Below, in pieces: positions 4,824 through 11,507 of a DNA stretch of 11,507 nt. The DNA is from Candidatus Kerfeldbacteria bacterium (GTDB lineage Bacteria; Patescibacteriota; Patescibacteriia; Veblenbacterales; UBA10138). Within the stretch, counting starts at the first letter, position 1. Every line of letters starts with the position of its first letter. A model generated the notes under the pieces. That model was given only the letters and a program-made list of their open reading frames with translations, did no database searches and was not told the DNA's origin. The position numbers and the translations under genes were made by a program. The DNA is taken from contig JACRFM010000026.1 of the NCBI GenBank assembly GCA_016234305.1, forward strand, positions 1 through 11,507. Reading direction: 5' to 3'.

Positions 4824-5831
4824 ATGTTTATTAAGAAAATTGGTATTGATTTAGGTACTACTTACACTTTAGTGCACGTGCCGGGCCGCGGGATTGTGAT
4901 AAACGAGCCGTCGGTGGTAGCAATATCCACCGCCGACCGCGCGGTATTGGCAGTCGGTGAAGAGGCAAAAGAAATGTTAGGTCGCACGCCGGATACGATT
5001 GTGGCCTTGCGGCCGCTCAAGGACGGTGTAATTGCCGATTATCGCACGACCGAGGCGATGCTCCGGTATTTTATCAATAAATCGCTGGGCGGTATTCGTT
5101 TTTTTAAACCCGAAGTTATGATAGCCGTACCGGCGGGCATAACCTCCACGGAGCGCCGTGCGGTCATAGACGCTACCATGGCGGCTGGTGCTAAAGCGGC
5201 TTATATTATCAAAGAACCAATCGCGGCGGCGATTGGCGCTAATATTCCCATTGGCTCGGCTTCAGGACACATGATTGTGGATATGGGCGGCGGCACCAGT
5301 GAAGTGGCGGTAATTTCTTTAGGCGGAATTGTGGCCAATACTTCGGTGCGTATTGGCGGCAATAAACTAGACGCGGCCATAGCCGATTTTATCCGCAAAA
5401 AATACGGTTTGGCCATAGGCGAGCAGACTTCGGAAGAAATTAAAATAAAAATCGGTTCGGCCATGTATTTGGAGGATAAATTATCCATGGAGGTGCGCGG
5501 GCGCGATATGCTCTCAGGTTTGCCGCGGACGGTGCCGGTAACTTCGGACGATATAACCGAAGCCATCCAAAACGAGCTGGAAGGTATTATTCACGCCGTG
5601 AAATCTGTCTTGCAAATCACGCCGCCGGAACTTTCCGCCGATGTTATAGACAAAGGCATGGTCTTGTCCGGCGGCACGGCGCTACTCAGGAACATGGATA
5701 AATTATTTACTCAGGCTACCGGTGTTACCGCTTATGTGGGCGATGAACCTTTGTTGTGCGTGGCCAAGGGCACGGGCGTGGCTTTGGATAATTTGGAATC
5801 ATATAAGCGGAGTATACTATCCACTAAATAG
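4824..5831 (+). CDS. mreB: rod shape-determining protein MreB
   Basis: This 335-residue protein is an actin-like ATPase that polymerises beneath the membrane and organises peptidoglycan synthesis along the cell length. Its length matches bacterial MreB (about 335-350). The actin-fold nucleotide motifs are all visible: phosphate-1 loop D9-L-G-T-T13, phosphate-2 loop D153-M-G-G-G-T158, the E131-P-I-A-A-A-I-G segment, and the adenosine motif G283-G-T-A-L-L near 280-290. The short N-terminal MFIKKIG may aid membrane contact. It is transcribed away from the unknown minus-strand gene and followed by a 210-bp AT-rich gap, so it may be monocistronic. mreC and mreD are not next to it. No key residue seems lost. 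Confidence 0.96.
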   Translation: MFIKKIGIDLGTTYTLVHVPGRGIVINEPSVVAISTADRAVLAVGEEAKEMLGRTPDTIVALRPLKDGVIADYRTTEAMLRYFINKSLGGIRFFKPEVMIAVPAGITSTERRAVIDATMAAGAKAAYIIKEPIAAAIGANIPIGSASGHMIVDMGGGTSEVAVISLGGIVANTSVRIGGNKLDAAIADFIRKKYGLAIGEQTSEEIKIKIGSAMYLEDKLSMEVRGRDMLSGLPRTVPVTSDDITEAIQNELEGIIHAVKSVLQITPPELSADVIDKGMVLSGGTALLRNMDKLFTQATGVTAYVGDEPLLCVAKGTGVALDNLESYKRSILSTK

Positions 5832-5937
5832 TAATCAAAATCTTAAATCCTAAAATTTAAACCCTAAATAGTCTCCAATCTATTATAGGTAAATGTCAAA
5901 TTTCAAAATCCCAATGTCAAAAGATGCATTAAGTCAA

Positions 5938-5977
5938 AAGTTAAAAGTAAAAACTCAAAACTTTTTACTTTTAACTT
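5938..5977. repeat. AT-rich perfect 16-bp inverted repeat
   Basis: Positions 5938-5953 are the exact reverse complement of 5962-5977, around the 8-base loop CTCAAAAC. A T-rich tract follows (GTATTTTTGATTTTT), then further partial echoes to about 6006. It lies in the mreB-ligase gap and could be a weak terminator for mreB, though the stem lacks the usual GC. Otherwise it is a low-complexity intergenic repeat. Confidence 0.65.
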
Positions 5978-6041
5978 GTATTTTTGATTTTTGACTTTTG
6001 AGTTTTGAATTAACGTGATTTAGCTTTTAAGTTCTATTATA

Positions 6042-7352
6042 ATGATTTTATCTGATTGGTTACTTGTTTTGCTTTTACCCTTAGCTATTTTGGCTTGGTA
6101 TCGTTTTGATTTGGCCTTGTATGCAGTTTTGGCTTTATTGCCAACTTATCTGCTGCGGTTTAATATTTTAGGGGTGCCGACAACCTGGTTGGAATTGGCA
6201 ATTTATATTTTATTGCTCGTTTTTTTAGTACAGGGCAAGTGGCGTGATTATGATTGGCTCAAGTTTAAATCAACTAAAGGTTGGCTGCTGTGGGTGGGGT
6301 TATGGCTGCTGGCGGCTTTAGTGGCGGCGACCGTGGCCACTGACAAACGTTTAGCACTAGGTATTTTAAAGGGTTGGATAATAGACCCGTTAGTCTTAGC
6401 TTACTTATTTATAAATGAATTGAATTTAGCGAGCCTTAAGGAAAAATGGTGGCGGCAAGTAATAATGTCGTTTTGGCTGGGCGGCGTCGTAACTGGTTTA
6501 GGTTCCATAATTATGGCTGTTTCAAACCAGACGGGCCGAATTTACGGCTGGTATGATTCACCCAATGTTTTGGCTATGTTTTTAGTGCCGATCTTGCTGC
6601 TTACTGGTTTGTGTTCGCTGACGAATGTTTTTAAAATTAACCTGACCGTCGCCCAAAAAGTAATCTGGTGGCTGGGTATTGGCATTATGTTTTTAGCACT
6701 AGCAGGCAGTAATTCCTATACTGGGCTTATCAGTTTAATTGCATCTTTGGCTATCTTTATTTTATTGACTAAATTTAACCGTCCTAAGTTTACCGTTGGT
6801 CTGGGTGTAGGTTTATTATTGTTAAATCTGCTGCTGCCGGTAGTTTTTGTTAAATATAATTACTGGTTTCCTTTGAGCCACCGTAATGATAAATATCAAG
6901 TAACTTCAGGGCAGGTTAGGTTGGTTTTGTGGCGTGAAGCTTTAGAGGTGGTAAGGCTTAAGCCGATTTTAGGTTTAGGCTTAGGTGAATGGCAACCTTA
7001 TTTTTTACAACAAATTATGCCCCGACTACCAGAGGCTAAACAGAGCGGTTTAGCGATTGAACTTTATTACGCCAGTTTATTTCCTCACAATCTGCTGTTA
7101 ACCACTTGGCTTTATCTGGGACTTGGTGGCGTGGTCGCTTTAGCTGGTTTAATTATTAAGGCCTGCTTGGCGGCTGGCAACCGTAAAAATCTAATTATTC
7201 CCTTAACACTTTTATTTTCTATTTTAGTGCAAGGCTTGGTGGATACGCCCTGGTTTAAAAATGACTTGGCTATAATGGTTTGGCTGCTCTTTAGTGTATT
7301 TTTGTGGTCTGACAACCAGACTGTTGAGCCGGTTAATAGCAAGCTTGTTTAA
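6042..7352 (+). CDS. O-antigen ligase / polymerase-like membrane protein
   Basis: This 436-residue, very hydrophobic protein has about ten or more membrane segments (for example residues 5-20, 22-38, 50-64, 80-98, 140-160, 174-192, 207-222, 252-270, 353-374 and 386-400). Features typical of the Wzy/WaaL O-antigen ligase superfamily are G-W-Y-D-S-P-N-V-L-A (169-178), a large outward loop around 271-350 containing R293 and W298-R299, G311-L-G-L-G315, and P348-H-N350. Members transfer or polymerise lipid-linked glycans outside the cytoplasmic membrane, so a role in cell-surface polysaccharide is likely; the substrate cannot be read from sequence. It is the first gene of a co-directional run, with holB 2 bp downstream. 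No ribosome site is evident, and a TATAAT overlaps the start codon. Confidence 0.85.
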   Translation: MILSDWLLVLLLPLAILAWYRFDLALYAVLALLPTYLLRFNILGVPTTWLELAIYILLLVFLVQGKWRDYDWLKFKSTKGWLLWVGLWLLAALVAATVATDKRLALGILKGWIIDPLVLAYLFINELNLASLKEKWWRQVIMSFWLGGVVTGLGSIIMAVSNQTGRIYGWYDSPNVLAMFLVPILLLTGLCSLTNVFKINLTVAQKVIWWLGIGIMFLALAGSNSYTGLISLIASLAIFILLTKFNRPKFTVGLGVGLLLLNLLLPVVFVKYNYWFPLSHRNDKYQVTSGQVRLVLWREALEVVRLKPILGLGLGEWQPYFLQQIMPRLPEAKQSGLAIELYYASLFPHNLLLTTWLYLGLGGVVALAGLIIKACLAAGNRKNLIIPLTLLFSILVQGLVDTPWFKNDLAIMVWLLFSVFLWSDNQTVEPVNSKLV

Positions 7353-7354
7353 TT

Positions 7355-8374
7355 ATGTCTAATATCGTTTTTTCAGCATTAAATAATCCAGCTTGGCAGT
7401 ACTTTAAATTGTTATTTGATAATAATAATCTAGGTCAGGCTTATTTGATTTATGGAATGCCGGGCGTGGGTAAGGCAGTCTTAGCCGAAAGATTGTTGCA
7501 ACTTTTATTTTGTCAGGACACCGCTGGCAAACCTTGCGGACATTGTCAAAATTGTCGACAGGTGGTCGGCCACTCCTACCAGGATATGCATTGGCTGGAA
7601 AAATTACCTGATAAGCAGGATATTACTATTCAACAAATTCGTGAACTTAGAGATTTTGTGAGAACTCGTTCTTGGCAAGGCGAGCCTAGAGTAGTGGTTA
7701 TTAATCTGGCCGATGAAATGAATACCGAAGCGGTCAATGCTTTGCTTAAAATGCTGGAAGAGCCGGCCACCGGGGTTATTTTTTTATTGCTGGCGGTTAA
7801 TTTGCGCAAATTACCTCGAACCATAATCTCACGCTGTCAGTTGCTGCCGGTTGGTTTGGCGCCGAAAGAGCAAATAGTTGATTTATTAAAAATGTCCGGA
7901 GTAGAGTTTAATCTGGCCCAAGATTTAGCGCAGTATGCCGACGGACGCATCGGACTGGCTGAATTATGGATGAATAACGACGTTACCTTAAGAACCCATT
8001 TGCAGGTGGTTAAAGAATTAATTGAGCTTATTACCATTAATAAATGGCTGGCTTGGCAAAATTTCATTAATAGAAATTTGGCTAAGGAAAATAGTTCATC
8101 TCTGAATTCAATCCAACCAGCGGCCCTGGAACTGTTGTCAACTTGTCAGGAAATTGGCCGGGCGTTATTGCAACTAAAACTTGGTTTAGATAACTTGGTT
8201 ATTTATCAAAAACAGCAAAATGAGCTAAAATTATTAGCAGCCCGTTGGTCCTGGGCCAGGCTGGCTGATTGGTTAAAATCTCTGGAAGCAGCCCGAAGTA
8301 AAATCTTGGCCAATGGCAATGTTCGTTTAACCTTTGAAAGTTTGTTAGCTAAGCTTATAAGTTATGAAGATTAA
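7355..8374 (+). CDS. holB: DNA polymerase III subunit delta prime
   Basis: This 339-residue AAA+ protein is the delta prime clamp-loader subunit, which helps load the sliding clamp at replication forks. Visible are G34-M-P-G-V-G-K40, four zinc-site cysteines (C53, C61, C64, C67), A129-L-L-K-M-L-E-E-P137, and the S159-R-C-Q162 motif whose Arg serves as the arginine finger for a neighbouring subunit. The Walker A motif ends K-A rather than K-[S/T]; this fits delta prime being a non-hydrolysing member and argues against dnaX. The length is normal. The start is 2 bp after the ligase-like gene and the stop overlaps the next gene by 11 bp, so it sits in an operon and is probably translated by coupling. 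No Shine-Dalgarno is seen. Confidence 0.93.
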   Translation: MSNIVFSALNNPAWQYFKLLFDNNNLGQAYLIYGMPGVGKAVLAERLLQLLFCQDTAGKPCGHCQNCRQVVGHSYQDMHWLEKLPDKQDITIQQIRELRDFVRTRSWQGEPRVVVINLADEMNTEAVNALLKMLEEPATGVIFLLLAVNLRKLPRTIISRCQLLPVGLAPKEQIVDLLKMSGVEFNLAQDLAQYADGRIGLAELWMNNDVTLRTHLQVVKELIELITINKWLAWQNFINRNLAKENSSSLNSIQPAALELLSTCQEIGRALLQLKLGLDNLVIYQKQQNELKLLAARWSWARLADWLKSLEAARSKILANGNVRLTFESLLAKLISYED

Positions 8375-9566
8375 TGAATCCTCCTTGTGGCTAGACCACC
8401 GGGTAGCCTCTATTTTAGGATTTATCACCCGTAGCCCTTTCAAGTTATTCCCCTTCGCTAAAGCTACGGGGCATCACTCTCGCCATTCATCCCCGCCGAA
8501 TCGGCGGGGTATTCTGGCTAGGGGTGATAAAAGTTTTTTTATCATTTTTAGTTTACTCATCTTAACCATGTTTGGTTTGAGCTGCAGTTTAGGAGTTAAA
8601 CGAGTGCCGGTAGAGGGTGGGGTTTACCGCAGCGATGATTACGCCAAGACTTGGCAGCAAAAAGTTTTTGTGGCTCAAGATAAAAAACAGGTTACTACCA
8701 TAGCTGGCGTGGATATTAAAAATTTGCAATTTTCTCCGGTGAACGGTGATTTATTAGTGGCCGTCGGTGGTGACAAGGGCTTATTGATTACAACCGACGC
8801 TGGCGAACATTGGCAGCAAGTTTATAAAGCGCCGGTTAGCGCCGTGGCCCTGCACACCACGGCGGCGGGCACGATTTTTGTGGCTTCGGGTAACCGCATT
8901 TTTCGCAGCCTTGACACTGGCCAAAATTGGCAAAATATTTATCTTGATTCAGCCGCCGATTCGCAGATTAATGATTTAGCGGTCAGCCGATTTGACGATA
9001 AGCAGCTTTATGCCGGCACTTCACGGGGAATTTTACTGCAAAGCTCTGATGCCGGTACCAGTTGGCAGCAGGTTTATATATTTAAAGGCGGTATCAGCAA
9101 AATTTTAATCAGTCCAAGCGATAACAAGTTATTGTATGTGGCGCAGGCTGATGGTCATTTGTGGCGTTCATTGGACAAGGGTACTACCTGGCTTGATTTG
9201 TATGATTTGATTAAGAACCAGATTGGAGCGCGTTTTGGCCGTTATCGGACAGCGGCTTTTGTGGGTAGCAGTAATAATTTGTTATTGGCCACTCAATATG
9301 GTTTATTCTTAGGTGGCGATAATGGTCAAAAATGGCAAAACCTCAAACTGGTGACTCCGCCTAATACTGTGTCTATAACGGCTTTAGCAGTGTCACCCAA
9401 ATTAAATGGCAGTATTTATTATGTTACGGCCGCTGGTTTTTATCATAGTGCTGATAATGGAGCCAGCTGGCAAACTAGCGGATTGCCGTCATCGCGCTTG
9501 CCTACCGCCCTGGTTGTAAATCCCAATAATGATAAGCAAATTTATTTAGGTTTTAGCAGTAAATAA
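8364..9566 (+). CDS. exported BNR/Asp-box beta-propeller protein
   Basis: This 400-residue frame holds seven Asp-box motifs (S-x-D-x-G-x-x-W) near residues 90, 143, 182, 227, 269, 317 and 362. That predicts a seven-bladed propeller of the sortilin / Ycf48-like type, probably for protein or glycan binding outside the cell. Residues 57-74 (FFIIFSLLILTMFGLSC) look like a signal peptide, with C74 a possible lipidation site, although G-L-S-C is a poor lipobox. The signal sits unusually far in because codons 20-56 derive from a 111-bp palindromic element at 8421-8531. Without it the signal would follow a short N-terminus. ATG 8364 overlaps the holB stop, which supports it as the ancestral start. 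Whether the lengthened protein is exported is unclear, and no downstream ATG before 8569 would rescue the signal. frr follows after 8 bp. Confidence 0.82.
   Translation: MKINESSLWLDHRVASILGFITRSPFKLFPFAKATGHHSRHSSPPNRRGILARGDKSFFIIFSLLILTMFGLSCSLGVKRVPVEGGVYRSDDYAKTWQQKVFVAQDKKQVTTIAGVDIKNLQFSPVNGDLLVAVGGDKGLLITTDAGEHWQQVYKAPVSAVALHTTAAGTIFVASGNRIFRSLDTGQNWQNIYLDSAADSQINDLAVSRFDDKQLYAGTSRGILLQSSDAGTSWQQVYIFKGGISKILISPSDNKLLYVAQADGHLWRSLDKGTTWLDLYDLIKNQIGARFGRYRTAAFVGSSNNLLLATQYGLFLGGDNGQKWQNLKLVTPPNTVSITALAVSPKLNGSIYYVTAAGFYHSADNGASWQTSGLPSSRLPTALVVNPNNDKQIYLGFSSK
8421..8531. mobile_element. MITE-like element inside coding sequence
   Basis: TTTATCACCCGTAGCC at 8421-8436 is matched by GGCTAGGGGTGATAAA at 8516-8531, inverted with one mismatch in 16. 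Inside are CCCGTAGC/GCTACGGG (8428-8435 and 8463-8470) and a 19-bp palindrome CCCCGCCGA-A-TCGGCGGGG (8491-8509). The span is 111 bp, exactly 37 codons with no stop in the host frame. A further hairpin, GGCTA/TAGCC, lies just outside at 8389-8408, so the real boundary may be further left. Confidence 0.6.
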
Positions 9567-9574
9567 TTTATTTT

Positions 9575-10129
9575 ATGTTACCTCAACTCAATAATTTAAC
9601 AGTTGCCTTGGATAAAACCTTGGACCATTTTAAATCTGAACTCAGCGCTTTACGTTCCGGACGGGTTACGCCGGCATTGGTTGAACATATAAAAGTGGAA
9701 GCTTATGGCATGATGACGCCGCTTATAGAACTCGCTTCAATTAACGCGCCGGAACCGCGGTTAATAATTATACAACCTTGGGATAAAAATATAACAAAAG
9801 AAATTGATAAATCATTGCAGGCGGCGAATTTAGGTGCTCAGCCGGTAATTGACGGCGCGCTCATTCGGCTTAATTTTCCGGCTTTAAATGAGGAACGCCG
9901 CCAAGAATTGGTTAAGCAACTCGGCGTTAAAGCTGAAGCCACCAAAGTAGCCATTAAAAACACGCGCGAAGATTTGTCGAAGTCTTTAAAAGCTGATAAA
10001 GAATTCGGGCAGTTATCCGAAGACAATTTTTTTCTGGCGCAAAAAGAATTGCAGAAAATTATTGACAATTATAACGCACGGATTAAAAAAATTACCGAAG
10101 ATAAGGAAAAAGAGATAATGACCATATAA
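9575..10129 (+). CDS. frr: ribosome recycling factor
   Basis: With EF-G, this protein splits the post-termination ribosome so that it can start again. The 184 residues match the usual ~185. The family motif L26-R-S-G-R-V-T-P-A-L35 is present near the N-terminus. A beta domain follows (residues ~31-103, including I64-I-I-Q-P-W-D-K), then the long C-terminal helices with N133-T-R-E-D and a Lys/Glu-rich final helix. It starts 8 bp after the propeller gene with no Shine-Dalgarno, the upstream bases being TTTATTTT. frr next to rseP is seen in other bacteria, although pyrH and tsf, its common neighbours, are not in this window. Nothing is unusual in the protein. Confidence 0.95.
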   Translation: MLPQLNNLTVALDKTLDHFKSELSALRSGRVTPALVEHIKVEAYGMMTPLIELASINAPEPRLIIIQPWDKNITKEIDKSLQAANLGAQPVIDGALIRLNFPALNEERRQELVKQLGVKAEATKVAIKNTREDLSKSLKADKEFGQLSEDNFFLAQKELQKIIDNYNARIKKITEDKEKEIMTI

Positions 10130-10154
10130 TAAAAATTTCTAAATCCTAATTTCT

Positions 10155-10220
10155 AATTCCTAATTGGGGATTTATAATATTGGGATTTATTTAGTAATTA
10201 GATATTAGTAATTAGGAATT
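10155..10220. repeat. AT-rich inverted repeat between frr and rseP
   Basis: AATTCCTAATT at 10155-10165 is inverted perfectly at 10210-10220. The 92-bp gap also holds several diverged CTAATTYCTAAT-like units. It resembles the AT-rich intergenic repeats seen upstream of the ligase-like gene. The right arm supplies AGGA a few bases before the rseP ATG. Confidence 0.6.
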
Positions 10221-10221
10221 T

Positions 10222-11334
10222 ATGTTAGTTACCATTCTAGTCTTCATCGGAGTATTATTGGTCTTAGTTTTGGCCCATGAGCTGGGCCATTTTTTGGCCG
10301 CCCGCTCACTGGGGGTTACGGTAGAAGAATTTGCTTTTGGTTTTCCGCCGCGCCTTTGGGGTACTAAACGTGGACAGACTACCTATTCCATTAATTGGCT
10401 GCCCCTAGGCGGCTTTGTTAAGCTCAAGGGCGAACAAGTTATACAGCGACATGAACCTGATAGTTTTTCCGCGCAACCACCCTGGCGCCGCGCCGTGATT
10501 TTAGTAGCCGGCGTAACCATGAATGTAATTTTGTGTTTTGTTTTAATAACCGGCGGTCTAATGGTGGGTTTGCCTACTATGTTGGACGCGAGCCAATTAA
10601 CTCAGGCGCGCGATGTTAAAATTCAAATCGTTAATGTTTTGCCTGGCGCGCCAGCTGACAAAGCCGGGCTAAAGCTTGGCGATGAAGTAAAGGAGCTAGA
10701 TGGTCGCAGGTTTACAGTTTTGTCGGAAATGCAAAATTATATTGCGGCGCAAGGCGGTAAAACTATGGACATTACTTTATTAAGGGGTAAGGAGGTTGTA
10801 AAAACTTCCGGAGTTCCTCAAGTTTTGTCTGAATCAGCCGGGCGGGCGGCTCTAGGGGTTAATTTAGTTCAAACGGGCATTATCGCTTACCCGTGGTATG
10901 AATCAATCTGGCGCGGCGGGGTGGCGACCTATAATTTGGCTATTGATATTGGACGCGGCTTTGGCCAATTGTTTAAAAATTTAATTATTAACCGCCAGGT
11001 GCCCAAAGACGTGGCTGGTCCGGTGGGTATAGCGGTTATGACCGGTCAGGTGGCAGAACTTGGCTGGATATATGTTTTGCAATTTGCCGCGCTGTTATCG
11101 CTTAATTTGGCTTTTATAAATTTATTTCCTTTTCCGGCGCTGGATGGCGGCCGCTTGCTGTTTGTGATTATTGAAAAGTTACGCGGTAAACCCAACAATG
11201 AAAAAGTTGAAGGCTTGGTGCACAATGTCGGTTTTGCCATCTTAATGTTGCTGGTGGTTTTGATTACTTATCAGGATTTGTTGCACTTTGGCGGCGGCTT
11301 TGTAAAAGCAGTAACTAATTTTTTGGGCGTGTAG
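10222..11334 (+). CDS. rseP: RIP zinc metalloprotease RseP / site-2 protease
   Basis: This 370-residue intramembrane protease cuts membrane-bound substrates such as anti-sigma factors within the bilayer. The zinc site is H19-E-L-G-H23 in the first membrane helix, and the third ligand is in A306-L-D-G-G-R311 near the C-terminus. A PDZ domain spans about 130-200, with P141-G-A-P-A-D-K-A-G-L and G-D-E-V. Further membrane segments lie near 92-115, 283-303 and 335-350, and G266-P-V-G-I270 is the usual motif before the third helix. It has one PDZ domain, as in Gram-positive and CPR homologues, against two in E. coli RseP. AGGA lies about 4 bp before the ATG. It ends the co-directional run, and an insertion sequence follows its stop at once. 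Confidence 0.95.
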   Translation: MLVTILVFIGVLLVLVLAHELGHFLAARSLGVTVEEFAFGFPPRLWGTKRGQTTYSINWLPLGGFVKLKGEQVIQRHEPDSFSAQPPWRRAVILVAGVTMNVILCFVLITGGLMVGLPTMLDASQLTQARDVKIQIVNVLPGAPADKAGLKLGDEVKELDGRRFTVLSEMQNYIAAQGGKTMDITLLRGKEVVKTSGVPQVLSESAGRAALGVNLVQTGIIAYPWYESIWRGGVATYNLAIDIGRGFGQLFKNLIINRQVPKDVAGPVGIAVMTGQVAELGWIYVLQFAALLSLNLAFINLFPFPALDGGRLLFVIIEKLRGKPNNEKVEGLVHNVGFAILMLLVVLITYQDLLHFGGGFVKAVTNFLGV

Positions 11335-11507
11335 TAGGGGAGAGTCATAAATTTTGTGAGCCAATCCCTACATTCTAGCTTGAACTGCAATTAATTTCCC
11401 TTCCATAAAGACCTCATAAGGAGTCAGATAGCTAAGTCTTTTTCTGGGGCGATGGTTAATAAGTGCAACTGCATTATTCACCACCTTTTGAGTTAGTTTA
11501 GCAAACA
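11335..11507 (-). mobile_element. IS30-family insertion sequence, one end only
   Basis: A transposase C-terminus and about 33 bp of non-coding end sequence (AGGGGAGAGTCATAAATTTT from 11337) lie between the rseP stop and the window edge. The element continues outside the window, so its terminal repeats and target duplication cannot be checked. The exact boundary near 11335 is an estimate. Confidence 0.65.
11368..11507 (-). CDS. IS30-family transposase, C-terminal fragment
   Basis: Only the last 45 residues are in the window; the rest lies beyond the right edge. The sequence contains L-I-N-H-R-P-R-K-R-L followed by T-P-Y-E-V-F, the hallmark end of the DDE integrase-core domain in IS30-type transposases (usually N-x-R-P-R-K-x-L...T-P-x-E-V-F). 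The frame is intact to a TAG stop at 11368-11370. The gene converges on rseP, which ends 33 bp away. The catalytic residues are outside the window, so activity cannot be judged. Confidence 0.8.
   Translation of the reverse strand, partial: FAKLTQKVVNNAVALINHRPRKRLSYLTPYEVFMEGKLIAVQARM

Noticed and set aside
6038..6043. Perfect TATAAT as promoter of the O-antigen-ligase-like gene
   Set aside because: It overlaps the start codon, has no matching -35 at proper spacing, and would begin transcription inside the gene.
8491..8509. Terminator between holB and the propeller gene
   Set aside because: The GC-rich palindrome lies inside the open frame and is not followed by a T-run; it is better read as the inner hairpin of the MITE-like element.

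Overview
The window looks like a chromosomal segment of a Candidate Phyla Radiation (Patescibacteria) bacterium, most likely of the Parcubacteria type. The reasons are: a surface-protein-like segment with T-x-G-N-T beta repeats, an S23-like four-helix bundle gene, mostly weak or absent Shine-Dalgarno sequences, two starts that look leaderless, and a compact gene set. TGA acts as a stop (for example at 3076-3078 and 3538-3540), which argues against the code-25 lineages (Gracilibacteria/Absconditabacteria). The lineage is inferred from style; no marker phylogeny could be run.

Region 1 (1-4336) is accessory and mosaic. It starts with a 130-bp terminal-inverted-repeat element and a coiled-coil repeat protein (150-695). 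A gene-poor stretch with nested inverted repeats follows (696-1128). Next is a 649-residue chimera (1129-3078): its first ~150 residues resemble a CPR surface/tail-fibre-like protein, and residues ~275-620 carry a transposase-like zinc ribbon, a probable HTH and a PD-(D/E)XK (RecB/Cas4-like) nuclease core. Three bases later comes an S23-like four-helix bundle protein (3082-3540), then a Ser/Thr/Pro-rich orphan ORF. Two copies of a 61-62 bp hairpin repeat (1778-1838 and 4146-4207) bracket the nuclease and bundle genes in direct orientation. An 8-bp triple tandem repeat and a perfect loopless 36-bp palindrome lie beside the right copy. This bracketed nuclease/bundle unit is the best candidate here for an undescribed system.

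Region 2 (4337-5831) holds a divergent pair: a small unrecognised protein on the minus strand and mreB on the plus strand. Both have sigma-70-like promoters, and a 15-bp dyad overlaps both -35 boxes. mreB appears to be transcribed almost without a leader.

Region 3 (6042-11334) is a probable co-directional housekeeping cluster: an O-antigen-ligase-like membrane protein, holB (DNA polymerase III delta prime), an exported BNR/Asp-box propeller protein, frr (ribosome recycling factor) and rseP (site-2 protease). Spacings are 2 bp, an 11-bp overlap, 8 bp and 92 bp. A 111-bp MITE-like palindromic element lies in frame in the 5' end of the propeller gene and lengthens its N-terminus by 37 codons. 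AT-rich inverted repeats occupy the gaps before the ligase-like gene and before rseP.

Region 4 (11335-11507) is one end of an IS30-family insertion sequence. The C-terminus of its transposase is on the minus strand, placed directly after the rseP stop codon.
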